This document shows, piece by piece, positions 37,607 through 44,948 of a stretch of DNA of 64,000 bases. Where the stretch lies: NCBI GenBank assembly GCA_963834945.1, contig CAWIDT010000009.1:620001-684000 (forward strand). The letters are read 5' to 3'. A program made the position numbers and the translations under genes. Below the pieces are notes generated by a model. That model was given only the letters and a program-made list of their open reading frames with translations, did no database searches and was not told the DNA's origin. Positions within the stretch are counted from its first letter, which is position 1. Each line of letters begins with the position of its first letter. The stretch is from R-RK-3 sp963834945 (GTDB taxonomy: Bacteria > Pseudomonadota > Alphaproteobacteria > Rhizobiales > Rhodomicrobiaceae).

Positions 37607-38659
37607 TTATGCTGGTTTGTTAAAAGCGGGACGGGTTTCCTTGGTCGTCACGTCCTGGCCGCCGCAGCTCGATCGAATGATGAGCCTGGGCGGAAGAACC
37701 ACGTTTTCGGGCGGAGCGCCGGGTGCTGCGATCCGCCGAAGAAGAAGGTGCGCCGCTTCCTCGCCGATGCGGCGGGCACCAATATTCACCGTGGTGAGAG
37801 CGGGCCGGTAATGGGCCGCCTCGGCGATATCGTCGAAGCCGATCACCGCGCAATCGCGGCCGACGACAAGCCCGAGATCGGCAAGGCCGACCATGACGCC
37901 GAATGCGCAAATGTCGTTGTAGCAAATGATCGCGGTCGGATCGGCAGACGTGCCGCACATCAGCCCGCTGATGGCTCGCGCCCCGTCCTCGCGTGTCGGC
38001 CGGCAATTCACCACGGGGCCGGAGGGCAGCCCATGACGCGCCAATGTCTCGCGATAGGCGGCGGCGCGGTCGCGGGCGGGCGAGACGCGGCGGCCGCCGC
38101 CTACAAAGGCGATGCGCTTATGACCGATACGAATGAGATGTTCGATGGCAAGCGTCATGCCCAGGCGGAAATTGGCGCCGACATGGTTGGCATCGCGCGT
38201 GCCCAGCCGCCTGAGGACCTGCACGACTGGAATGCCAAGGTCGCGGAGCCGGTCGGCGAGCCCCGGCGCACTGCCTTCGGCGGGGCTGAGCAGCAGGCCA
38301 TCCACCCGGTGCTCGCGCATGCGCTCGATAAACCTGTCCTGGCGAGCGGGTGATTCGGCCGTGTTGGCAAGGAAGGCAACCCAGCCGGCTCGGTCGAGCA
38401 CGTCGTCGATGCCTGCCGTCAGCTCAGCATAGAAGGGGTTGGTGATCTCGCAGACGATCAGGCCGATCGTGTGCGTCAGCCGCGTGCGCAGCTTGGCGGC
38501 GGTGCGGTCGTAGACGTAGCCGAGGGTGGTGATGGAAGAGAGCACTCGCTCCCGCGTCTCGGCGGCAACCAGCGGGCTGCTGCGCACGACGAGCGAGGCG
38601 GTGGCCAGCGAAACCTTCGCGTGCCTGGCGATATCCTTCAGGGTGAGGCGTTCGCCCAT
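37607..38659 (-). CDS. LacI-family transcriptional regulator
   Basis: 350-residue repressor. HTH LTLKDIARHAKVSLATASLV with hinge region KLRTRLTHTIGLIV; effector domain with NPFYAELTAGIDDVLDRAGW, HRVDGLLLSPAEGSAPGLAD and a C-terminal VVLPPRLIIRSSCG. First gene of the operon 38659 to 28219, so it probably represses itself and the whole pathway through the palindrome at 38735-38750 about 76 bases upstream. Confidence 0.92.
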   Translation of the reverse strand: MGERLTLKDIARHAKVSLATASLVVRSSPLVAAETRERVLSSITTLGYVYDRTAAKLRTRLTHTIGLIVCEITNPFYAELTAGIDDVLDRAGWVAFLANTAESPARQDRFIERMREHRVDGLLLSPAEGSAPGLADRLRDLGIPVVQVLRRLGTRDANHVGANFRLGMTLAIEHLIRIGHKRIAFVGGGRRVSPARDRAAAYRETLARHGLPSGPVVNCRPTREDGARAISGLMCGTSADPTAIICYNDICAFGVMVGLADLGLVVGRDCAVIGFDDIAEAAHYRPALTTVNIGARRIGEEAAHLLLRRIAAPGAPPENVVLPPRLIIRSSCGGQDVTTKETRPAFNKPA

Positions 38660-39111
38660 CTGCGCACTCTACCGGTCTTAAGTCGAGTACAGGACCTGTC
38701 TTGGCCGCTGATCGGTGTGCGCCAGAAGCAGGTATTTAGATCGATCTAAAACTGGCGTAATGCAGAATTTATGTCAAGCCTGCTGCGCAGACGGCTGAAG
38801 CTTAAGGGAAGCCGGCCAGACGCCTCGTCTTTCCTGGAAATGGCCCGATGCGAGCGATTCGATTTTATGTCCGGTTTGGAAAACTCACTTGAAGTGATCC
38901 CGGTTGTCCGGACAGTTTTCCTGCCTGGATAAGTGGATCGCCGGATCGGCGGCAGGCTCGCGTGCCCGAGATTCACCTCAGATGGTCAAAAACGCCCGCG
39001 GGAATTCGGCAACTATAAGTTGCGCATGACCGCGTCGAAATGTGTTTTCGTCCCCATCGGGGGACTTTTCCCGAGGATAGCGCCGCGACGGCCAATCGAT
39101 GGGCACGATTC
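38660..39111. other. Intergenic region between the catabolic operon and the glycosyltransferase genes
   Basis: Besides the promoter-operator there is no supported gene. A stretch at 38870-38920 has inverted GGAAAACT and AGTTTTCC and a TGTCCGGACA palindrome, which could be an old IS end, but no transposase piece was recognised. Confidence 0.5.
38735..38777 (-). promoter_or_regulatory. Promoter and palindromic operator before the LacI-led catabolic operon
   Basis: A perfect 16-bp palindrome TTTAGATCGATCTAAA lies at 38735-38750, nested in a wider inverted pair CGCCAG (38720-38725) / CTGGCG (38752-38757). On the minus strand a consensus TTGACA (38777-38772) lies just upstream; the expected -10 position (17-18 bases on) reads CAGTTT or AGTTTT and touches the palindrome. 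Palindromes with a central CG next to a LacI gene are the usual operators, so repressor binding would block the polymerase. The -10 is weak. Confidence 0.65.
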
Positions 39112-40365
39112 TTATCGGGCCGCGACGGCGCGAGGGGCGGTATCGCGAATTGCGCCAATCGCTCTGCCAAGACGAAGCTGCAGCAAGGACAGGATGGTCT
39201 TCACTAGGCGCTCTGGAGGGTAGAGCCTGAGGGCCTCATGGCGGCCATGCTCGGCGATGGCCTGCAGCTGCTGCGCACTGCCAAGCAGCGTTTCCAGAAT
39301 TACGGCCAATTCCGCTTCCTTTTCGAAGAACACCAGATCGCGCCAATGGACAAGATCCGCCTCCAACACCCTATTGGGGGACGACACCAAGGCGGCGCCG
39401 GCCGCAAGCGCGCCAAGCGATCGCTCGTGGAAACCGGTCAAGTGCGGCGAAGGGCTGATGACGACGCGGCTATCCGCCATGAGCAACAGAAGGTCCGTGG
39501 CAGACCGGGACTTGGCGAACGTCACGCGGGAGTTGCCGAGGCCAAGATCAACATTGCGGTCTGTCACGACAGTCACCGGCAGATGCGCGATCGCCATAAG
39601 CAGCCGCTGGCGGCGGACGAATTTCACGTGGTCCAGTATCGTGGTCAGCAAGAACCGGTCGTCAGCGTCTCTCCAATTTAAGGTGATGCCGATCTCGCCG
39701 CAGGCATTGACCAGCTCGGTGATCGGATCCAGCCGCCAATCGGCGGAGACCTTGCCACTGATATCATAGAAGAGCGATCGGTAGACTTTGCACTTGTGGC
39801 TGCCGTCGGCCGCATGCCTTTCCTCGACCAATGCGGGCGGTACCAGCGTCACCGGCAACAAGATCTCGACGCTTCGTTGGTCGGTTGGTTTGACAGAAGC
39901 AAGTGTCTCCGGAAACGTAATCGACGGTACGTAATTGACGTTAGGTGCGCTGAGCCCGGCAATTCCGGCATAACCGAAATCCGTTATCAGAACAGTCCGT
40001 TCGGCAAAATTGGAATTCAGCTGGTGGGCCATTAATTCATGCGCCGGACAGTCGTGCATGATGTCGAACAGATGTTTGTTGAACGCGGAAAATGCCGGCA
40101 GATAGGGAGCCGCCCAACCTGTCGGAAACCTCAATTCGGACCCGAAACCATTGAAGCATAAAAAGAACCGGCAATAGGCATCCTTCAATGCGTCGAAGAC
40201 TTTGCGCGGCTCCTGAATGTAATCGATTGGGATCAGAGTGATTTCAGCGTCCGCGAATGCGTGGGCCAGTTCCCGGGCAAACAGAGCGTGGTGCTCAAAG
40301 CGATCAATATTGCTCCGAACCAGAACCACGGCATAGTCGGACATCGCGCCTACGGGGCTGCTCAT
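39112..40365 (-). CDS. Glycosyltransferase-like protein (GT-B, CgeB/GT1-like)
   Basis: 417-residue protein, not confidently assigned. The C-terminal half looks like a GT-B nucleotide-sugar domain: VTFAKSRSATDLLLLMADSR, SPSPHLTGFHERSLGALAAG and ALVSSPNRVLEADLVHWRDL fit the donor-site pattern in which a Glu in FHERSLGALAAGA contacts the sugar. The N-terminal half is an unusual acceptor domain. ATGA overlap with the upstream gene at 40362-40365, so the two proteins are made together. Lower GC than the flanking operons. It probably helps build a surface or secreted glycan. Confidence 0.6.
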   Translation of the reverse strand: MSSPVGAMSDYAVVLVRSNIDRFEHHALFARELAHAFADAEITLIPIDYIQEPRKVFDALKDAYCRFFLCFNGFGSELRFPTGWAAPYLPAFSAFNKHLFDIMHDCPAHELMAHQLNSNFAERTVLITDFGYAGIAGLSAPNVNYVPSITFPETLASVKPTDQRSVEILLPVTLVPPALVEERHAADGSHKCKVYRSLFYDISGKVSADWRLDPITELVNACGEIGITLNWRDADDRFLLTTILDHVKFVRRQRLLMAIAHLPVTVVTDRNVDLGLGNSRVTFAKSRSATDLLLLMADSRVVISPSPHLTGFHERSLGALAAGAALVSSPNRVLEADLVHWRDLVFFEKEAELAVILETLLGSAQQLQAIAEHGRHEALRLYPPERLVKTILSLLQLRLGRAIGAIRDTAPRAVAAR

Positions 40366-41789
40366 CTCATCTCTCCGTGTACTGCCCTATCGAAGGGCCT
40401 GAAGCGCCGCTTCAGCGGCCAAAATCGGAGAAGCCGCTTGCGCTCCCGGGCGCGGATGTACTGCTCCAGCCGCTTCCGCTCTGCTTCAACAGACAGGTAG
40501 TGAGTTTCGAGGTTGTGGTAGACTTTCAACAATCGGGTGATTTCTGCCTCCATATCCGCGAGGCGGCCGCCTGGGCCTTTGGCATCAAGGCCGCTCATTG
40601 CTGGTGATGGCAGCATCACCGGCTTGTCCGAGAGTGCCAGTTGCGAAGCAATGAGGCGAGTTCTCGCCCAAAGTTGCTGGTTTGTACCAAACACTGAGTG
40701 GAATTTACGCCAATTATTATAGGCAAGCCGATACAGCTCGTCTGGGTTGGCCAGCAATTCTCGCAGCCGGTCCACTGATTGGGCATGATCGAAATTGAGT
40801 TGAATGAAGTCTTGCCCCGGGATTAGGGTGGGATTGAGCTCGAGGGGATCGTTGATGCAGTTCAACACGCCATGAAAGCCGGCCTCGATACAGGCGCCGG
40901 TCGGAAAACCGTCAAAGGCTCCTGGTGTAAGCACAAAGGGCTTATTGATTGAGAGGATGAGGTCCATCCCGGCGTAAAAATTCTTGAAGAATTCGTTCTC
41001 TCGCCGGCCATAGAACGTGAACCGTTCCGCCGCCTCGCCGACGGGAACATCGTCCGCATTGTAGTCGCCAACCACATGAAAACGTAAGCGCGAGTCAGCC
41101 CGTGCAAGCTCCAGAGCGATCGCGACAAACGGCTGATAACCCTTGGACACCAAATCATCGCTATACTTATGAGCGACAAAGCAAATATCTAGTGTATTCT
41201 TTTGATCTCCGAATATTTTCTTGTCACGGTGGAAATCAAAATCGCCACAACTCTCGAACACGCCGCCAAAAATCAGCTCAATTCTTGTTGGATCGCAGCC
41301 AATCCGTTCGATGAGATAGTCACGCGATATTTGCTGCGTGACAATAACCTTGCGGCAGTGATTGGACAGAACAACGCGGCGGAGCTTTTGATCCGAATCC
41401 GGCTGGTCAATTTGAAAGCCGCCGCCGGGGTAAAGTTGAAATATGAAGGGCAGGTCCTGTGCTTCGAAATATGATATCAGCGCCGACGCATTTCCCAGAA
41501 AAGTCACGTAAGCCAGCCGCCCTTTCAGGTTCGCCGCCTTGCCGAACGGGAGGATCCCTCGCTTTTGTTCCGGGCTGATGTTGAGTTGCGCAAGCGCCTC
41601 CGGAAAGGCCTCGTTTGATATCCAGAGGTGCCATCCCTCGGCCGATACGAGCTTGGCGTCGAAGAATGACAGATAGTGACCGTATTCGACCGTACGAAAC
41701 GGCGAAAACCCTGACGGAAGGATGTCGTCGAAAATCAGCAGGTCGGTATATTCCGTGGTTGGTTCACACGAGGTTCGCTGCACGCGCAT
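40362..41789 (-). CDS. Glycosyltransferase-like protein with C-terminal coiled coil
   Basis: 475 residues. The middle part has GT4/GT-B features: LDICFVAHKYSDDLVSKGYQ (start of the donor domain), RFHVVGDYNADDVP, FTFYGRRENEFFKNFYAGMD and PGAFDGFPTGACIEAGFHGV, the last matching the EX7E donor-site region. Residues about 410-460 are charged and helical (MEAEITRLLKVYHNLETHYL, then VEAERKRLEQ) and likely form a coiled coil. Some stretches have GC near one third, e.g. around 41161-41220, far below the genome. Together with the next gene it forms a two-gene operon. Confidence 0.65.
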   Translation of the reverse strand: MRVQRTSCEPTTEYTDLLIFDDILPSGFSPFRTVEYGHYLSFFDAKLVSAEGWHLWISNEAFPEALAQLNISPEQKRGILPFGKAANLKGRLAYVTFLGNASALISYFEAQDLPFIFQLYPGGGFQIDQPDSDQKLRRVVLSNHCRKVIVTQQISRDYLIERIGCDPTRIELIFGGVFESCGDFDFHRDKKIFGDQKNTLDICFVAHKYSDDLVSKGYQPFVAIALELARADSRLRFHVVGDYNADDVPVGEAAERFTFYGRRENEFFKNFYAGMDLILSINKPFVLTPGAFDGFPTGACIEAGFHGVLNCINDPLELNPTLIPGQDFIQLNFDHAQSVDRLRELLANPDELYRLAYNNWRKFHSVFGTNQQLWARTRLIASQLALSDKPVMLPSPAMSGLDAKGPGGRLADMEAEITRLLKVYHNLETHYLSVEAERKRLEQYIRARERKRLLRFWPLKRRFRPFDRAVHGEMR

Positions 41790-41850
41790 TCCCTTTATGA
41801 CGCTTATTCATCGATACTCGCTTCGGCGACCAACGGGCTGGAACAGCTCT

Positions 41851-41955
41851 CTAGAGCACGATCGGGAAAAGTGGACACCGGTTTTCCCGAAAAATCGCGC
41901 GAAAACAAAGAAATCTGGAGCAGGACCGGTTCCGTTTGAAACGATCATGCTTTAG
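41851..41955 (+). repeat. Intergenic repeat family, copy C (diverged)
   Basis: Begins CTAGAGCACGATCGGGAAAA, then GTGGACACCGGTTTTCCCGA, AAACAAAGAAATCTGGAGC and ends in ATGCTTTAG. The block order matches copies A and B, but the sequence is more diverged and belongs to a second subtype. It lies between the glycosyltransferase start and the methyltransferase stop, and overlaps the last codon of the latter. Confidence 0.7.
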
Positions 41956-42734
41956 CCGAGAAATGCTGCGCTTGGGGAGCTAAAGCTAGGGAGCAAGTAG
42001 TTTCCACCATTCCCAAGAGCGATCCGGTTATGGTGATAGGTGCCCAACAGTTCTGTGGGGATATCAACTGCGTTGCGCCCCGAGCTGAGCAGGCCATCCG
42101 TGAGGCGTTTGATCAGCGGCGAAGAGGGGCGATTAGAGAAATAGAAATCCGACCAGTCGGAGGCGGAGAGTAGGACAGGATAGATTTGGTGTCGCTTGGA
42201 AAAAGTCTGAATTGCGGGAATGACACCGATATTTTGCAATGACGAATTCTTCGTTTCGCAAAAGTCATTGCACACAAACAACCCGCCCGGGCCGAGTTTG
42301 GAAAACCATAAATGCAGATCGCGCAGAACATATTCGTAGGTGTGACTGCCGTCGAGATAGATGAGGTCAATCGATCCATCGGCGAAGCGCTCGGCCGCCT
42401 TGGCGATGTCCAACCTCAGGACGGTGACAGAGCTGTCCCCCTGGAAGCGGTCGACCACCTTCCCATAGGCATCGTGCAAGGCCTTCTCGGGGTTTCCATG
42501 AAAATACTCCTTGAAAACACTTCGGATATGCTTCGATTGCGGCGCGTCTTCCAAGACAAAATCATATTGGGAGTAATCCCAGTGGTCGATCAGAGTAAGG
42601 TGGCCGGGTGCAAGCGCCAGCCTGCAATGCGCAGCGAATTCACCCTCGAAGACGCCAAGTTCAACCATCGTTGAAACCACGCCGGGGCCAACGAATTCAA
42701 TCAGCTCGTGCCGATTTGCAAAGGCAATAATCAT
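41952..42734 (-). CDS. Class I SAM-dependent methyltransferase (Methyltransf_24 type)
   Basis: About 260 residues from MIIAFANR at 42734 (an ATG at 42770 would add 12). The SAM-binding glycine region is VELGVFEGEFAAHCRLAL; the second motif is IDLIYLDGSHTYEYVLRDLH with LGPGGLFVCNDF, which marks the family that includes sugar and macrocin-type O-methyltransferases. The last residues overlap repeat copy C. It is in the same orientation as the two glycosyltransferase-like genes and shares their lower GC, so it likely methylates the same glycan. Confidence 0.78.
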   Translation of the reverse strand: MIIAFANRHELIEFVGPGVVSTMVELGVFEGEFAAHCRLALAPGHLTLIDHWDYSQYDFVLEDAPQSKHIRSVFKEYFHGNPEKALHDAYGKVVDRFQGDSSVTVLRLDIAKAAERFADGSIDLIYLDGSHTYEYVLRDLHLWFSKLGPGGLFVCNDFCETKNSSLQNIGVIPAIQTFSKRHQIYPVLLSASDWSDFYFSNRPSSPLIKRLTDGLLSSGRNAVDIPTELLGTYHHNRIALGNGGNYLLPSFSSPSAAFLG

Positions 42735-43064
42735 GCCCTGCAATCTATGCGAGTGCCGCGCAGCTGCCAACGGAGTTTCCCGCTCGCGCTAAAGTTATGC
42801 ACGGGGTGTGCTGCCTCGCGGGTTATGATGCCGCGCCCTTGAAAAGCGCACTGCCTGTCGAACGGCGGTGTCAATAAGGCTGTCGTGGTAGGCAACGATT
42901 GTCCCGCTTGCTCTGGGACCGCCGCCGCCGCGAGCGCTGCGGTAGCGGCGGGAACCACCTGACGGCCTTGGCTGGGCATTGCGCTATGCGCCTGGAGTTC
43001 GGAAATATTGACGACGCGCCGGAGAATTTCACGTGGCTTCTCGCTTACGTGCAGATTTCCCTAA
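42735..43064. other. Intergenic region before the IS1380 element
   Basis: About 330 bases without a supported gene. Open frames in both directions have no family signature and poor starts. It holds whatever promoter serves the methyltransferase; none was identified. Confidence 0.5.
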
Positions 43065-44740
43065 CCTGCATCACGCGTCTGAAGCCCTTACGTGGTCATC
43101 TGGGCGATTTGCCGAGGATGTTGACGCGTAACGTGCGTGCGGGTGGCGCAGACTGCGCGATTGGCTTCGGCAATCGGCTCGGCTTCTTCTGTCTCCAGTG
43201 GGCCTCGGGGGGGGTACCGCGAGAGAGGCGCGTCGCAGTTTCGCGCGTCAAGCGGGGGAGCCGCGAGCATGCGCGAGCCGCGCCGCGGCGAGACGCCATT
43301 CCGCGGCGGACGGACAGGCGGAGGCGAAGGCAATCTTGACCCGACGCGCGCTGATTTTCACCAGCGCGCCGATCTTCAGCAGCTTCAGCCGGATCGTGCC
43401 GCAGGTCGCGGCGGCGAACTGCGTGTGAGCGAGGCCAATCCGACGCAGCGCGCAGAGAAGCACGTAAGCCATCGAGGCAAACCACAGGCGCAGCTGGTTG
43501 GCTCGCATCGTCGCCGCCGAGGTGCGATCGGCGAACAGATCGCCCTGCGCTTCCTTGATGCGGTTCTCCATCTCGCCGCGCGCGCAATAGAGATCCTCGT
43601 AGAGCGGCCTGGCGGTCCAGGCACCGGGCTTCAGCGAGGTGACGAGAAAGCGCGGATTGGCATCCCCGCCGGTCCATTCCGCCTTGCCGATCACGCGGCG
43701 GCGGCGTGACCAGGAGTCCTTCGTCGACCATAGGAAATCCCGAAACACCCGCGCCGGCTTGCCGTCCGCGGCCTCCGACAGCCGTCGCGCCTCGGCCAGC
43801 GCCTTCGCGATGCGCGCCTCCAGACGCGCGTTACGGGCGAGGCCAAAGACGTAGTCGACCTTGTGGGCCTCGCACCAGACCATCAGGGCCTCCCTGGCGA
43901 AGCCGGAATCGGCGCGCAAAATGATCTTCACCTTCGGCCAGCGCCCCCGGATCCGGCCGACGAGGCGCGCTGTCTCTTCGACCGCGCCGGCGCTGCCGTC
44001 AATGTTCGAGCGTCGAAGCTTGGCGGCCAGAAGATGACGGCCGCAGAAGACGTAGAGCGGCAGGTAACAATAACAGTCGTAATAGCCATGGAAGAACCGG
44101 CCTTCCTGATGGCCGTGCAGCGGATCGTCGGTGGCGTCGAGGTCGAGCACGATCTCACGCGGCGGCCTGCTGTGCGCGTCGAGAAATAAGTCGACGAACA
44201 GCGCCTCAATCGACGTGCCGTCGTGGCCGATCCTGTGATAGCGCTCAGTGGCGCTCTCGGCCGGAGCGTGCTCGAGACGGTTCAGCGTGCTCTTGCCTGC
44301 CAGCGGTGCCGGCGCCTCAGCCCCGCGCTCGAACTTGCCGAGCAGCACGCCCAGAACCGGATCACGGCGCAACTCGTCATGGTCGACGAGGTCCTCATAG
44401 CCCAGCGCCAGGCCGAACACCCGCTGCGCGACCAAGGTCTTCACGTCATGCAACACGTAGGCGCGATGGCGTTGATCGCGAAAGCAGGAGGCAAAGCGAT
44501 CGATGAGCCGGATCGCCTTGTCCGTCTCCCCAAGCAGGAGAGCGCCAGCGTCCGAGGAAACCATGCCGCCATCGAAATCCGCGACCACACGCCGTCCGCC
44601 CGCTCTTCCAAAATCGATCTCGCTCGCGCTACACTCTGTCAGCATCGGGGAGCCCCCTCAAATCGGCATAACTCGTTCTCGCAAAACAAGTTTACACCGT
44701 CAGAGGCCCCGATGCGCCTCAGCTCCGTGAGAAATGCAGG
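43065..44740 (-). mobile_element. IS1380-family insertion sequence
   Basis: About 1.68 kb, the normal size for this family. Candidate terminal inverted repeats begin CCTGCATCACGC at the left (43065) and CCTGCATTTCTCACGG read inward at the right (44740). The flanking bases are CTAA on the left and CTAG on the right, compatible with a 4-base target duplication that has since changed one base. One long transposase gene fills the element. Ends placed by eye. Confidence 0.7.
43248..44645 (-). CDS. IS1380-family transposase
   Basis: 465-residue DDE transposase, intact. N-terminus with VVADFDGGMVSSDAGALLLG, then the first catalytic Asp region EIVLDLDATDDPLHGHQEG, the YYDCYCYLPLYVFCG block, the second Asp in IILRADSGFAREALMVWCE and the third acidic residue in YCARGEMENRIKEAQGDL, with the Y-E-N pattern of IS4/IS1380 enzymes. 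Start at 44645; 95 bases separate it from the right end. No frameshift, so the element may still move. Confidence 0.93.
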   Translation of the reverse strand: MLTECSASEIDFGRAGGRRVVADFDGGMVSSDAGALLLGETDKAIRLIDRFASCFRDQRHRAYVLHDVKTLVAQRVFGLALGYEDLVDHDELRRDPVLGVLLGKFERGAEAPAPLAGKSTLNRLEHAPAESATERYHRIGHDGTSIEALFVDLFLDAHSRPPREIVLDLDATDDPLHGHQEGRFFHGYYDCYCYLPLYVFCGRHLLAAKLRRSNIDGSAGAVEETARLVGRIRGRWPKVKIILRADSGFAREALMVWCEAHKVDYVFGLARNARLEARIAKALAEARRLSEAADGKPARVFRDFLWSTKDSWSRRRRVIGKAEWTGGDANPRFLVTSLKPGAWTARPLYEDLYCARGEMENRIKEAQGDLFADRTSAATMRANQLRLWFASMAYVLLCALRRIGLAHTQFAAATCGTIRLKLLKIGALVKISARRVKIAFASACPSAAEWRLAAARLAHARGSPA

Positions 44741-44948
44741 CTAGTGCGCGAGCCAGCCGACTTGTTTTGCCCCAATCACGAATGTCGTCCAACGCAGGTG
44801 GAACTAATACGCCGCTCTGCGCCGACCACCATGCTCGTGAACTATCAGGTAGCTCTTCTGCTGGAAACAATCTGGCGTGCTCCGACGTTTTAGGCCCGGC
44901 GACTTCCCGCCCATCCGAACGCGATCTGCAATTGGCGTAAGGGGATTC

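Noticed and set aside
38870..38920. Inverted GGAAAACT/AGTTTTCC and a TGTCCGGACA palindrome, possible IS end
   Set aside because: No transposase fragment or second end was found; it could be chance or an unknown binding site.
42899..43339. Plus-strand frame across the left IS1380 end
   Set aside because: It crosses the IS boundary and runs antisense to the transposase; no motif.
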